Source of the DNA: Amycolatopsis aidingensis
GTDB taxonomy: Bacteria > Actinomycetota > Actinomycetes > Mycobacteriales > Pseudonocardiaceae
Reading direction: 5' to 3'
Assembly (NCBI RefSeq): GCF_018885265.1
Contig: NZ_CP076538.1
Span: 1,586,001-1,650,000, forward strand
DNA length: 64,000 bases
The notes below the pieces were generated by a model. That model did not search any database, was not told where the DNA came from, and saw only the letters and a list, made by a program, of their open reading frames with translations. Positions 14,701 to 22,174 of the stretch are shown here, piece after piece. Both the position numbers and the translations under genes were made by a program. Numbering within the stretch: the first letter of the stretch is position 1; each line of letters opens with the position of its first letter.

Positions 14701-15179
14701 GCCACCCAGTCGGCGGTCAGGATGCGCACGCCGACCACGGCCGGCACGATCGCGGCGAGCAGCAGCTGGGGCAGGTAGCGGGCGAAGTAGCCGTCGAGCC
14801 GGTCCACCCCGCGGGTGGCGAGCGCGGCAAGGTCGGCGGTGGACCTGCCAGCGGCGCGTCCTGGGCCGGTGCGCAGCACATGCTCCACCACAGCGGTACG
14901 CAACTGGGCCAGCACTCCGGCGCTGGCCCGGTGTGCCGCGGTCTCGGCGAGCCAGGACACCACCGCCCTGCCGAGCACGATCAGGGCGAGCAGGCCGATC
15001 GGCACCGCGAGCGCGTCCAGCCCCGCGCCGCCGAGAAATGCCCCGGTCACCGCGGTCGCCAGCAGTTCGGCCTGGCCGAGCACCAGTACCGCGGTGAGCG
15101 CCCCGAGCGCGGCGCAGACCAGGATGAACGGCCTCGCCGCGCGTGCGTACCGGAGCAGCCGCGGGTCCAGCGGCCTCAT
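11784..15179 (-). CDS. cydDC: fused CydD-CydC thiol ABC exporter
   Basis: A 1131-aa protein joining both halves of the cysteine/glutathione-type exporter needed to assemble cytochrome bd. Residues ~20-310 are the CydD membrane domain (six helices). The first nucleotide-binding domain has Walker A GPSGSGKST near 364 and signature LSTGQQRRVALARAL. A Pro/Ala-rich linker (~540-565) leads to the CydC membrane domain (~580-870) and a second ATPase (GPSGAGKST near 943, signature LSCGERQRIGLARTL, LLLDEPTAHLDG). In E. coli the halves are separate; the fusion is common in actinobacteria. The ATG overlaps the cydB stop by 4 bases. It exports thiol to the outer face to keep the redox state needed for haem insertion. 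Confidence 0.95.
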   Translation of the reverse strand: MRPLDPRLLRYARAARPFILVCAALGALTAVLVLGQAELLATAVTGAFLGGAGLDALAVPIGLLALIVLGRAVVSWLAETAAHRASAGVLAQLRTAVVEHVLRTGPGRAAGRSTADLAALATRGVDRLDGYFARYLPQLLLAAIVPAVVGVRILTADWVAAAIAGLTVPLIPIFMILIGLYTRRDTRRQWRQMAVLGNHFLDLVSGLAVLTAFGRARDQLRTLREITERYRARTMRTLRVAFLSALVLELLATLSVALIAVSVGLRLVVGELDLHTALVVLILAPEIYLPLRAVGARFHDSAEGVAAAEEIFTLLEDTGPCPGGRSPAPDPARVALRLSAVTVRGRSGPVLDGLTLRIEPGEILGVTGPSGSGKSTLLDLLLGWYQPDAGRVFVDGVDLAELERAAWQRRIAWVPQQPQLLTGTVADNIRLGFAAASDAEVAAAARQAALDVPLDTPVGELGAGLSTGQQRRVALARALLLDRPLLLLDEPTEGVDSATERAILEQLPMLLRGRTAVVVSHRGEVLDRCDRTVRLPGAAPERGATAPAPPAATPAPGPAEPAPGEPVQRPAVSSGHARRWLRIAIRPYRLRLGMACLAGAAALASGVALTATSAWLIASAALQPPVLSLMVAIVAVRTFGLAKGVLRYLERLLAHDVALRALTELRVKVWAALVRVGPAAAGRLRRGDLLNRLVSDVDAQQDVLVRGMVPASAAGVVGIGTAAGIGILLPSAGLAVLLGLLAAGLVAPAMSVLLSRRAERRSTGLRADVLAGTVELLTAAPDLIAFGAAGRRQAELVRADTALTAALRRSAAARGLCAGFATLAIGTMMIGSLVLGIIALGSGTITGPELAVLALTPLATAELVAGLPEAAQRLVGARHSAGRLAELDRLPSPSPDPAAPGELPPPAGSLETERLSVRWPDSRFDTVRDLDLQVAAGHSLLLTGPSGAGKSTALAALLCYLDPSAGRVLLDGTDTRICRGTDARARIGWCGPETHLFDSTLRANLLLARPGATEAELVTSLRRARLGDWLDGLPDGLDTALGAHGTPLSCGERQRIGLARTLLADRPVLLLDEPTAHLDGANAAELAADLTALAATRPALIVTHRPDDFPGLPAVTVQPFDETASRLVRLP

Positions 15180-16198
15180 GCCTCACCGGCCGGAAGCCCC
15201 TGCGCGGCCGGAATCGTTCCGCGCCCGATCCGCTTGCGGAACACCCAGTACGTCCAGCCCTGGTAGGCCAGCACGACCGGGGTGAAGACCACCGCGACCC
15301 AGGTCATGATCTCCAGCGTGTACGGGGTGGACGCGGCATTGGTGGTGGTGAGACTGTTCGCGGCCGCGGACGTGGAGGGCAGCACCTCGGGGTAGAGCGA
15401 GCCGAACAGCGACACCGTGGTGGCCACGATCGCCACCGCGGTACCGGTGAACGCCCAGCCCTCGCGGTCGGCCCTGGCCGCGAGTACCCCGCCGAGCAGG
15501 GCGCAGGCGGCTACCGCCACGGCGAACCAGGTCCAGCCGGCGCCGTGCGCCAGTTGCGTCCATACCAGGAAGGTGCCGGCGAGTACGACGGCGAGGAGGC
15601 CGAGCGGCCAGGTGAGTGCGGCGGCCCGCAGCCGCACCGCCCCTGTGGTCTTGAGCGCGAGGAACACCGCCCCGTGCAGGGCGAACACCGAAAGGGTGGT
15701 GAGCCCTGCCAGCAAGGCGTAGGGGTTGAGCAGGGTGAAGAATGTGCCGGTGAAGTGGTGCTCGGCGTCTAGCGGTACCCCGCGCACGATGTTCCCGAAC
15801 GCCACGCCCCACAGCAGGGCCGGTACCAGCGATCCGGCGATGATGGCGCGGTCCCAGTTGCGGCGCCAGCGCACGCTGTCGATCTTGCCGCGGAACTCGA
15901 ACGCGACCCCCCGGAGGATCAGCGCCACCAGGATGATCAGCAGTGGCAGGTAGAACCCGGAGAACAGGCTCGCGTACCAGAGCGGGAAGGCCGCGAACGT
16001 CGCCCCACCCGCGACCAGCAACCAGACCTCGTTGCCGTCCCACACCGGGCCGATTGTGTTGATCATCACTCGGCGATCGGTGTTGTCCTTGCCCAGCACC
16101 CCGAGCAGCATCCCGACGCCGAAGTCGAAGCCCTCGAGTACGAAGTAGCCGGTCCACAGCACCGCGATCAGCAGGAACCAGATGTCGGTCAGCGGCAT
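15176..16198 (-). CDS. cydB: cytochrome bd ubiquinol/menaquinol oxidase subunit II
   Basis: A 340-aa membrane protein with about eight helices, starting MPLTDIWFLLIAVLWTGYF and carrying the subunit II signature LEGFDFGVGMLLGVLGKD and GPVWDGNEVWLL. It forms the quinol oxidase with CydA, reducing O2 to water at high affinity without proton pumping. ATG with GGAG 7 nt upstream; 31 bp downstream of cydA, and overlapping cydDC by ATGA. The operon is under DosR-like boxes upstream of cydA, consistent with use under low oxygen. Confidence 0.96.
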   Translation of the reverse strand: MPLTDIWFLLIAVLWTGYFVLEGFDFGVGMLLGVLGKDNTDRRVMINTIGPVWDGNEVWLLVAGGATFAAFPLWYASLFSGFYLPLLIILVALILRGVAFEFRGKIDSVRWRRNWDRAIIAGSLVPALLWGVAFGNIVRGVPLDAEHHFTGTFFTLLNPYALLAGLTTLSVFALHGAVFLALKTTGAVRLRAAALTWPLGLLAVVLAGTFLVWTQLAHGAGWTWFAVAVAACALLGGVLAARADREGWAFTGTAVAIVATTVSLFGSLYPEVLPSTSAAANSLTTTNAASTPYTLEIMTWVAVVFTPVVLAYQGWTYWVFRKRIGRGTIPAAQGLPAGEA

Positions 16199-16229
16199 GA
16201 TTGTCTCCAGCGCTCGGCTCGGTTGCGGC

Positions 16230-17630
16230 TCAGTAGGCGAATGCGGCCGGTTTGGCCTCGTCGTCCGATGTGGACTCTTCTGCGGATTCCGGCTCCGGTG
16301 GCCCAGCCTTGGCGTAGCGGACCATCAGCACACCGTCCACCACGGCGAGTACCCCGTACAGCACGGTGAACACGATCAACGAGGTGAGTACCGTTCCGGC
16401 TGGGACCGAGGGGGATACGCTGTCGGCCGTACGCAGCACCCCGAACACCGACCACGGCTGACGTCCCATCTCGGTGAAGATCCAGCCCATGCTGTTGGCA
16501 AGGAACGGGGTCGCCACCGCGGCGATCGCCGCGCGGTAGAACCACCGTGAGCGCGGAACACGTCCCCTCCGGAAGGCCCATAGGCCGATCACCGACAGCA
16601 GGCCCATCAGGAAACCCAGCCCGATCATCACGCGGAAGGTCCAGTAGGTGACCGGGATGTTGGGCGTGTAGTCGCCGGGTCCGTGCGCTCGCTCCTGCGC
16701 CGCCTGCACGTCGTTGATCCCCTCGACCTCGCCGTCGAAGGAGCCGGTCGCCATGAAGGACAGCACCCTGGGTACCCGGATGCTGAACACCTCCTCCGAA
16801 CCGTCCAGCGAGCCGATGGTGAACAAGGAGAAGGAGGCCGGCGCCACGGTGTCGTACAGCGCCTCGGCCGCGGCCATCTTCATCGGCTGCTGCTGGGTCA
16901 TCAGCCTGGCCTGGAGGTCGCCGGTGAACACCACGCCTGCGCTCGCGATCAGCACCGTGACCAGCGCCAGCCGTATCGAGGGCCGGAAAACCTCGGTGCT
17001 GCGCCGCCGCTTGAGCTGCCAGGCGCTGATCGCGACCACGAAGACGCCGCCGGTGAGGAAGCAGGCGGTGATGGTGTGCGCGAACGCGCCCACGGCGGTG
17101 GAGTTGGTGAGTACCGCGCCGAAGTCGTTCAGCTCTGCCCTGCCGGTTGCCTCGTTGATCGTGTATCCGACGGGGTGCTGCATCCAGGAGTTCGCGGCGA
17201 GGATGAAGTACGCGGACAGCATGGTGCCGATCGCGGCCAGCCAGATCGTGGCCAGGTGCAGCCGCTTCGGCAGCCGGTCCCAGCCGAAGATCCACAGTCC
17301 GAGGAAGGTGGATTCCAGGAAGAACGCGAGCAGCCCTTCGATGGCGAGTGGTGCACCGAAAATGTCACCGACGAAGACGCTGTAGTCGCTCCAGTTCATC
17401 CCGAACTGGAATTCCTGCACGATGCCGGTCACCACACCCATGGCGAAGTTGATCAGGAACAGCTTTCCCCAGAACTTCGTCATGCGGCGGTACTTCTCGT
17501 TGCCGGTCCGGACCCACGCGGTCTGCATCATGGCGACGAGGAAGGAAAGGCCGATCGTCAGCGGAACGAAGATGAAGTGGTAGACGGTGGTGATACCGAA
17601 CTGCCATCTCGCCAGGTCCAGTGCGCTCAT
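16230..17630 (-). CDS. cydA: cytochrome bd ubiquinol/menaquinol oxidase subunit I
   Basis: A 466-aa membrane subunit holding haems b558, b595 and d. The N-terminus LARWQFGITTVYHFIFVPLTIG has the haem ligand His18 (E. coli His19). The GWDRLPKRLHLATIWL and SWMQHPVGY segments carry further conserved residues, including the His near residue 180. The periplasmic Q-loop is of the short type, and the mid-protein GRQPWSVFGVLRT is conserved. First gene of cydA-cydB-cydDC. ATG with GGGGAG 6 nt upstream. Two DosR-like boxes at 17696-17731 are shared with the divergent CBS gene; a -10-like CATGAT at 17671-17666 is in place for a start about 29 nt before the ATG. Confidence 0.96.
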   Translation of the reverse strand: MSALDLARWQFGITTVYHFIFVPLTIGLSFLVAMMQTAWVRTGNEKYRRMTKFWGKLFLINFAMGVVTGIVQEFQFGMNWSDYSVFVGDIFGAPLAIEGLLAFFLESTFLGLWIFGWDRLPKRLHLATIWLAAIGTMLSAYFILAANSWMQHPVGYTINEATGRAELNDFGAVLTNSTAVGAFAHTITACFLTGGVFVVAISAWQLKRRRSTEVFRPSIRLALVTVLIASAGVVFTGDLQARLMTQQQPMKMAAAEALYDTVAPASFSLFTIGSLDGSEEVFSIRVPRVLSFMATGSFDGEVEGINDVQAAQERAHGPGDYTPNIPVTYWTFRVMIGLGFLMGLLSVIGLWAFRRGRVPRSRWFYRAAIAAVATPFLANSMGWIFTEMGRQPWSVFGVLRTADSVSPSVPAGTVLTSLIVFTVLYGVLAVVDGVLMVRYAKAGPPEPESAEESTSDDEAKPAAFAY

Positions 17631-17695
17631 CAGTTCTCCCCGTGGTCACCGTGGATGCGCTGAGGATCATGCGCTGACCAGCCGGTTCGTCGTGA

Positions 17696-17731
17696 GGGCC
17701 CTTGGTCCCCAGCCGAGTGGACCTTGGTTCA
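17696..17731. promoter_or_regulatory. tandem DosR-like boxes between cydA and the CBS gene
   Basis: GGGCCCTTGGTCCC (17696-17709) and TGGACCTTGGTTCA (17718-17731), centres 22 bp apart, about two helical turns, as in tandem DosR sites. The first lies about 43 bp before a -10-supported start for cydA; the second is placed about 42 bp before a possible start for the CBS gene, though there the -10 is poor. The pair probably serves both directions. Confidence 0.7.
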
Positions 17732-17835
17732 TCGGATCCGGGAAATCCGGCCGCATCCCGGTTGGGCGGCGCGGGGTTGGCTTGGGGCGGGCCGCTGGCC
17801 GCACTCTCGCCGAGGAAGAAGGAGGCCGGAGCAGG

Positions 17836-18465
17836 ATGCGGGTAAGAGACTTGATGAGCAAGCCGGTGATCACGGTGACCGCCGACTGCCCGGTGCGGAG
17901 GGCCGCCGGGGTGCTGGCGCACCACGGGTTCAGCGCCTTGCCGGTAGTAGACGAGAGTGAGCGTCTCGCCGGCATCGTGACCGAGGCGGACCTGATGCGT
18001 GGCCGGTTCCCTCGGGACCGGACGCTGCTGACCGCGCGGGGTGAGCGCCTGCCGCCGATCGAACCAGCCACCACGGTGGGCCAGGTGATGATCACCAGGG
18101 TGATCTCGATCGGCGGCGAGGCCGATGTGGTCGACCTGGTCCGGTTGATGCTGGACGAGCGGCGACGCAGCGTGCCCGTTGTGGATGGTGACCGTTTGCA
18201 CGGCATCGCCACCGGGCGGGACGTCATGCGGGTGCTCGGCAGGAGTGATGAGGTGCTGGCCAGGGACATCAGGCACCGGCTTGCCTTCTTCGGCGGTCCG
18301 AGCAGGTGGACTGTCGAGGTGCACGACGGCAAGGCACGGATCGTCGACCGGTTCGACAGCGAGGTCGACCGGAGGGTGGCGACCGTGCTCGCAGAGAACG
18401 TGCCCGGGGTGGTCCGGGCCGAATGTGTCGCGGCGGAGTCGGCTTCCGCGGCCGGTGGGCGGTGA
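17836..18465 (+). CDS. CBS-pair and BON domain protein
   Basis: A 209-aa cytosolic protein. Two CBS motifs make up residues 1-130 (VRDLMSKPVITVTADCPV with SALPVVDESERLAGIVTEADL; VGQVMITRVISI with SVPVVDGDRLHGIATGRDVM), a Bateman module that binds adenosyl ligands. Residues ~145-200 (WTVEVHDGKARIVDRFDSEVDRR) are a BON domain. CBS-BON proteins are standard members of DosR-type dormancy regulons. I chose ATG at 17836, with GGAG upstream. Its stop overlaps the GTG of the universal stress gene, and it is preceded by tandem DosR-like boxes. Likely role: energy-state sensing in hypoxia; the ligand is not known. Confidence 0.92.
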   Translation: MRVRDLMSKPVITVTADCPVRRAAGVLAHHGFSALPVVDESERLAGIVTEADLMRGRFPRDRTLLTARGERLPPIEPATTVGQVMITRVISIGGEADVVDLVRLMLDERRRSVPVVDGDRLHGIATGRDVMRVLGRSDEVLARDIRHRLAFFGGPSRWTVEVHDGKARIVDRFDSEVDRRVATVLAENVPGVVRAECVAAESASAAGGR

Positions 18466-19361
18466 TCCCGGTGACCCCGGCCTCGATCCTGGTGGGCGTC
18501 GACGGCTCCGAGCAGTCCACGCGTGCGGTCCGCTGGGCTGCCGAGGAGGCGGCCCGCCGCGGCCGACCCGTGCGGCTGCTGCATTCCTACGGCCTGCCGA
18601 GCCTTGGCTATGACGAGGGACTGTTCTCCGCCGACTGGATGGATCCACTGCGGCTGCAGTCGGCGGAGCTGCTCGCCGCGGCGCGGGAGGCCGCTCTGGA
18701 CGAGTATCCGCAGCTGGACCTGACGGTGGAGTCCGTCGTGGACAGTCAGATTACGGTACTGATCGAATACTCTCGGTGGGCGGGTATGATCGTGCTCGGC
18801 GCGTCAGGAGCGGGCGGCTTTGCCGGCCGGCTGACCGGGTCTACAGCGGTGGCGGTCGCCGCGCATGCGCGTTGCCCGGTGGCGGTGATCCGGAATCGTC
18901 CGGACGGTACGACGGCCTGGGCCGGTCCGGTAGTCGTCGGCATCGACGGCAGCCCGGTGAGCGAGGCGGCGACGGCGTTCGCGTTCGAGGAGGCCGCGGT
19001 GCGGGGCGCGCCGCTGGTCGCGGTGCACGCGTGGAGCGACGCCGACTACGAGCAACTGTTCAGTGAGGCCCGGTTCGCGGCCGACTTCGAGCCGCTGCGG
19101 AATACCGAGGAACGCCTGCTGGCCGAGCGGCTGGCCGGCTGGTCGGAGAAGTACCCCGAGGTCCAGGTCGAACGTGTGCTGATGCTGGACCGGCCCCGTG
19201 CGGCGTTGATCGAGCGGAGCACCAAGGCGCAGCTGATCGTGGTGGGCAGTCGCGGCCGGGGCGGGTTCCGTGGGTTGCTGCTCGGCTCGACCAGTCAGGC
19301 GCTGCTGCATCATGCCGGCTGCCCGGTCGTGGTGGTCCGACCTACCGGCGGCAGGCACTGA
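18462..19361 (+). CDS. tandem-domain universal stress protein
   Basis: A 299-aa protein with two UspA domains (residues ~5-145 and ~153-295). Each starts with a strand-Asp motif (ILVGVDGSEQS; VVVGIDGSPVS) and ends with the ATP-binding glycine motif G-2x-G-9x-G-S/T: GASGAGGFAGRLTGST and GSRGRGGFRGLLLGST. Both are intact, so both domains should bind ATP. The GTG start overlaps the CBS gene stop (GTGA). Length and architecture match the DosR-controlled USPs of mycobacteria and the OsdR-linked USPs of Streptomyces. A small GGCGG-TGC-CCGCC hairpin lies 43 bp after the stop. Confidence 0.95.
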   Translation: MIPVTPASILVGVDGSEQSTRAVRWAAEEAARRGRPVRLLHSYGLPSLGYDEGLFSADWMDPLRLQSAELLAAAREAALDEYPQLDLTVESVVDSQITVLIEYSRWAGMIVLGASGAGGFAGRLTGSTAVAVAAHARCPVAVIRNRPDGTTAWAGPVVVGIDGSPVSEAATAFAFEEAAVRGAPLVAVHAWSDADYEQLFSEARFAADFEPLRNTEERLLAERLAGWSEKYPEVQVERVLMLDRPRAALIERSTKAQLIVVGSRGRGGFRGLLLGSTSQALLHHAGCPVVVVRPTGGRH

Positions 19362-19421
19362 GCGGTCGAGGTAGGTAACCGGCTGGGCTGCGTGTGGAAA
19401 CGACGGCGGTGCCCGCCGGAG

Positions 19422-19435
19422 GTGACTTTCGGCCC
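19422..19435 (+). promoter_or_regulatory. DosR-like box heading non-coding element 2
   Basis: GTGACTTTCGGCCC, identical to 11596-11609. Centre 19428.5; a -10-like GAGAGT at 19460-19465 predicts a start near 19472, 43 bp away. A weak partner (ACGACGGCGGTGCC, 19400-19413, 8 of 14 positions) lies 22 bp upstream. Confidence 0.65.
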
Positions 19436-19470
19436 TTTCCGGTGCACCCCGGCCCGAAAGAGAGTGGACG

Positions 19471-19582
19471 CAGGTTTCGTGTTCGGGGCTTCGCAACCGA
19501 GTTGCGGTCGGCAGCAGGGGCCGGATCGAGGCGCGGTTGCCCGCGGAGCGGGGCGGCTGGACCGGCTGGCCAGCCGCCCCGC
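19471..19582 (+). ncRNA. candidate hypoxia-induced small RNA, copy 2 (or structured leader of the DUF1876 gene)
   Basis: Same arrangement as element 1: box, GAGAGT, GGCTTCGCA (19487-19495), AGCAGGGG (19513-19520), then hairpin 19548-19582. CTTTC and GAAAG (19434-19460 region) can form a perfect 5-bp stem at the front of the aligned block. A DUF1876 gene begins 43 bp after the hairpin, so this could be a free sRNA ended by the hairpin or a 5' leader with an attenuator. The stand-alone copy at 11.6 kb favours the sRNA reading. Ends are inferred. Confidence 0.5.
19548..19582. terminator. GC-rich hairpin ending element 2
   Basis: Perfect 13-bp stem with arms identical to those at 11720-11754; only the 9-nt loop differs. 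No T-tract follows. It lies between the DosR-like box and the ribosome site of the DUF1876 gene. Confidence 0.65.
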
Positions 19583-19624
19583 TGACTACCTCCCATAGTT
19601 CGGTCGTTTCGAGAGGAGAGAGCT

Positions 19625-19891
19625 GTGCAGGAAAAGCAATGGAGAATCGATGTCTTCATCGACGAGCACGAGGATCGAACCAGGGCGCAAGCGCGGCTGC
19701 ACAACCGGGATGAGACCAACCTGGTCGGCGTCGGCATGGCCAGGCGGAATCCGCGCGATGTGAACGTACCGGAGATCGGTGACGAGCTGGCAGTGTCCCG
19801 AGCGCTGTCCGAACTCGCGCACAAGTTGTTGGAGGCGGCGGCAGGCGACATCGAGGCGATCACCCACAAGCCGGCGAACCTGGCGGGGTGA
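19625..19891 (+). CDS. DUF1876 family protein, Rv1738-like
   Basis: An 88-aa protein matching the DUF1876 family: [20 protein letters not shown] at residues 6-25, [11 protein letters not shown], the strongly conserved [22 protein letters not shown], and ITHKPANL at the end. Mycobacterial Rv1738 is one of the most strongly induced DosR-regulon genes; its structure resembles ribosome hibernation factors. GTG start with GGAGAG upstream. Preceded by a DosR-like box and element 2. Expected role: translation shut-down or ribosome protection in hypoxia, inferred from the homologue. Confidence 0.93.
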   Translation: MQEKQWRIDVFIDEHEDRTRAQARLHNRDETNLVGVGMARRNPRDVNVPEIGDELAVSRALSELAHKLLEAAAGDIEAITHKPANLAG

Positions 19892-19953
19892 GCGAGCAGC
19901 CGCAGGCCGGTGCCGCCAGCTCGGCCCGGTTGTGGCCCTCGGGAACTGGTGGC

Positions 19954-20421
19954 TCAGGTGAAGACGATCTCCCCACCAGCGGCGAGATCGTAGAACTCCC
20001 CGACGGTGATGATCCCGTCCACCCTGTCCACGAAGTCCTCCTTGCCGAGGCCGAACAGGTCCGCCGAAGCCTGGCAGGCGTAGATGCCGGCACCGGTGTC
20101 GGAGATGAGGTCGACGAACTCCGGGATCGACGGGATGTCCAGTTTCGCCATCTTGCGGTTCAGGTACGTGGTCAGCAGCGTTGCGACGCCGGGTATGCCG
20201 CCGACCCAGGTGGGCAGGCGCAGGCCGGGATTTCCGACTGCGGCGAGTTTGATGTTCCGCTGCCGGTTCCGGCGGATGGCGTCCATCCCGAAGAACGTGA
20301 AGAACACGTTCGCTTCGATGCCTTCGGCGCGCGCGCCGTTGGCCATGATCAGACCGGGGTAGATGCCTTCGAGTGACCCCTTGGAGATGATGACGGATAC
20401 CTTCGTGATCTGGTCGGTCAT
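19954..20421 (-). CDS. DsrE-family (DsrE/DsrF/DrsH-like) protein
   Basis: A 155-aa protein of the DsrE2/peroxiredoxin-like family: VSVIISKGSLEGIYPGLIMANGA at the N-terminus, then NVFFTFFGMDAIRR and a C-terminal GAGIYACQASADLFGL with the conserved Cys near 115 expected to carry persulfide. Such proteins pass sulfane sulfur between carriers. Last gene of an SQR-like/TusE/DsrE operon (gaps 27 and 36 bp). ATG with AGGA upstream. In sulfur oxidisers DsrE-type proteins hand sulfur to DsrC; here the partner would be the adjacent TusE-like protein. No dsrAB or other Dsr genes are present. Confidence 0.9.
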   Translation of the reverse strand: MTDQITKVSVIISKGSLEGIYPGLIMANGARAEGIEANVFFTFFGMDAIRRNRQRNIKLAAVGNPGLRLPTWVGGIPGVATLLTTYLNRKMAKLDIPSIPEFVDLISDTGAGIYACQASADLFGLGKEDFVDRVDGIITVGEFYDLAAGGEIVFT

Positions 20422-20457
20422 GGTCGTTCCTCGTTTCGCTGGAAAGGTACTCGTGGG

Positions 20458-20775
20458 TCAGACACAGCCTCGCGGTTTAGGGATTCCGGCGATCTTCGCT
20501 GCGGTTTTCGCCGGGCCTTTCGGGAAGAGTCGGTAAAGGTCCTTGATGGTCACGCCGGAGGTCTTGCCGAGCGCACGCACCGTAGGTCCGGTTCCTTTTG
20601 CGGCGAACTCGTGTCGCATGTGCTTGATTACCTGCCAGTGTTGCTCGGTCAGTTCCTCGATGCCCTCGGCGCGGGCGATCTCGGACGCCATTTCCTCGCG
20701 CCACTGCGCGGGGTCGGTGAAGAAGCCGTCCTCGCCGAGGGGTACCTCGGTTCCGGCATAGGTCGCGGTGGGCAT
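20458..20775 (-). CDS. TusE/DsrC/DsvC family sulfur carrier
   Basis: A 105-aa protein with the DsrC fold: LGEDGFFTDPAQWREEMA, LTEQHWQVIKHMRHEF, and the flexible C-terminal arm ending in KPRGCV with the penultimate Cys104, the residue that carries persulfide. The second arm cysteine that true DsrC has ten residues earlier is replaced (KIAGIPKPRG), so it is TusE-like, a sulfur-transfer form rather than the DsrAB substrate. ATG with GAGGAG upstream. It sits between a sulfide:quinone oxidoreductase-like flavoprotein and DsrE, suggesting a flavoprotein-to-carrier sulfur relay. Confidence 0.93.
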   Translation of the reverse strand: MPTATYAGTEVPLGEDGFFTDPAQWREEMASEIARAEGIEELTEQHWQVIKHMRHEFAAKGTGPTVRALGKTSGVTIKDLYRLFPKGPAKTAAKIAGIPKPRGCV

Positions 20776-20802
20776 GAACGGAACTCCTCGTCCTGATCGG
20801 TG

Positions 20803-22050
20803 TTACCGGATGTACTGGGCGGGAAACTGCTTTCCGGCCACGGGCATGGCGGCATGAATACCGGGAATGTCTCTCCCTGGTAGCAGCCCGTGCCAGTAGA
20901 ACGGGGCGAACATCAGCTTCCCGAGGTGGTTGAGCCGGGATTCCTTGAGCAGCGGTAGCCCCACCTCACCAGGGTAGTGTCCCGGAAGCGGCTCGGTCTC
21001 GTAGTTGAAGTCGATCAGCAGGGCCTTGCCGAACCCGCTTTCGATGAAGCAGTTGGTGTGCCCGTCGAAGGCGGGCTCCGGCTCATCCCCCGCGAGGAAA
21101 CGCCGGATGTTGCGCACCAGGATCTCGCCTTCGAAATGGGCGACCGAGCCCGCCTTGGAGGCGGGGATCGTGGTAGCGTCGCCGATCGCGAAGATGTCGG
21201 GCCGAACCGTGGACTGTAGCGTTCCCGGGTCGGTCGGCACGAATCCGAACTCGTCCCCCAGGCCGGGGGAACGGTCGACATAGGCCGCACCACCGTGCAA
21301 CGGCACCACCACGGCGAGATCGAAGTCGATCGTGCGCCCGCCGTAGCAGGTGAGCAGTCCGGTCCCGCCGTCAACCTCGCCGGTGTTGAACTCGGTCACC
21401 AGCTCGATGCCCTTCTCCGCCAGCATGCCGCCCAGCGCGCGAGCGGCGACCGGCTTGGTGAACGCGGCGTCCAGCGGGGTGGCGTAGGTCAGCCGTACCC
21501 GCTCCCGGATGCCACGCTTGGTGAAGTACCAGTCGGCGAGGAAACAGAACTCCAGCGGCGCCACCGGGCATTTGATCGGCATATCGATCACGTTGACGAC
21601 GATGTGCCCACCGTCGAAGTGGGTCAGCGCCGCGCCCAGCGCGGCCGCGCTCTCGAGCTCGTAGAAGGTGAACACGCTGGATCCCCAGCCCGGCCCGGCC
21701 AGCCCGGCGGTTTCCGCCGGCAGCAGCCTGGCGCCGCTGGCCACCACGAGCACGTCGTACCGGGTGATCACCCCGTCGGCGAGATGCACCCGGTTGTGCT
21801 CGATGTCGACGTGCCGCACGGCACTGCGGTGGTAGCCGATTCCGGAACGGAGCTGGCGAGCTCGTGGCCGGACCAGGTCCTGCGGGCGGGCGAGCCCGAA
21901 CGGGACGAAGAGCAGCCCCGGCTGGTAGACGTGGTCGTCGTCGCGGTCGATGACCGTGATGGTCACCTCCGCGCCCAGTGCCCGCCGCAGCCGGTTCGCG
22001 GTGAGCGTTCCGCCGGTCCCGCCGCCGAGAATCACGATGTGTGTGTCCAC
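20803..22050 (-). CDS. sulfide:quinone oxidoreductase-like FAD flavoprotein
   Basis: A 415-aa flavoprotein with the FAD motif IVILGGGTGGTLTANRL at residues 5-21, a second YDVLVVASGARLLP, and the SQR-type motif MPIKCPVAPLEF with a conserved Cys (~160). GDATTIPASKAGSVAHFE is the FAD ribityl site, and HTNCFIESGFGKALLIDF carries another SQR-position Cys (~335). Likely reaction: two-electron oxidation of sulfide or a persulfide carrier with electrons to menaquinone. It heads the SQR-like/TusE/DsrE operon. The GTG start has no ribosome site but coincides with a predicted transcription start: -10-like GAGACT at 22062-22057 and a DosR-like box centred 42.5 bp upstream. Confidence 0.9.
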   Translation of the reverse strand: MDTHIVILGGGTGGTLTANRLRRALGAEVTITVIDRDDDHVYQPGLLFVPFGLARPQDLVRPRARQLRSGIGYHRSAVRHVDIEHNRVHLADGVITRYDVLVVASGARLLPAETAGLAGPGWGSSVFTFYELESAAALGAALTHFDGGHIVVNVIDMPIKCPVAPLEFCFLADWYFTKRGIRERVRLTYATPLDAAFTKPVAARALGGMLAEKGIELVTEFNTGEVDGGTGLLTCYGGRTIDFDLAVVVPLHGGAAYVDRSPGLGDEFGFVPTDPGTLQSTVRPDIFAIGDATTIPASKAGSVAHFEGEILVRNIRRFLAGDEPEPAFDGHTNCFIESGFGKALLIDFNYETEPLPGHYPGEVGLPLLKESRLNHLGKLMFAPFYWHGLLPGRDIPGIHAAMPVAGKQFPAQYIR

Positions 22051-22085
22051 TCACCCAGTCTCGGCCGACCGGCGCGGTGGCACAG

Positions 22086-22121
22086 GGGGAGATCGTCCCC
22101 GCCCGTACGGCCGAAAGTCCT
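22086..22121 (-). promoter_or_regulatory. tandem DosR-like boxes of the sulfur-relay operon
   Basis: On the minus strand GGGACGATCTCCCC (22099-22086) and AGGACTTTCGGCCG (22121-22108), centres 22 bp apart. The proximal centre (22092.5) is exactly 42.5 bp from the GTG of the SQR-like gene, with GAGACT at -12 to -7. This predicts a leaderless mRNA under DosR-type activation. Confidence 0.7.
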
Positions 22122-22174
22122 CGCGGTCAGCGCCGGGTGGGGCTGCGGGGCGATCCAGGCCAGCGAACAGGTTC

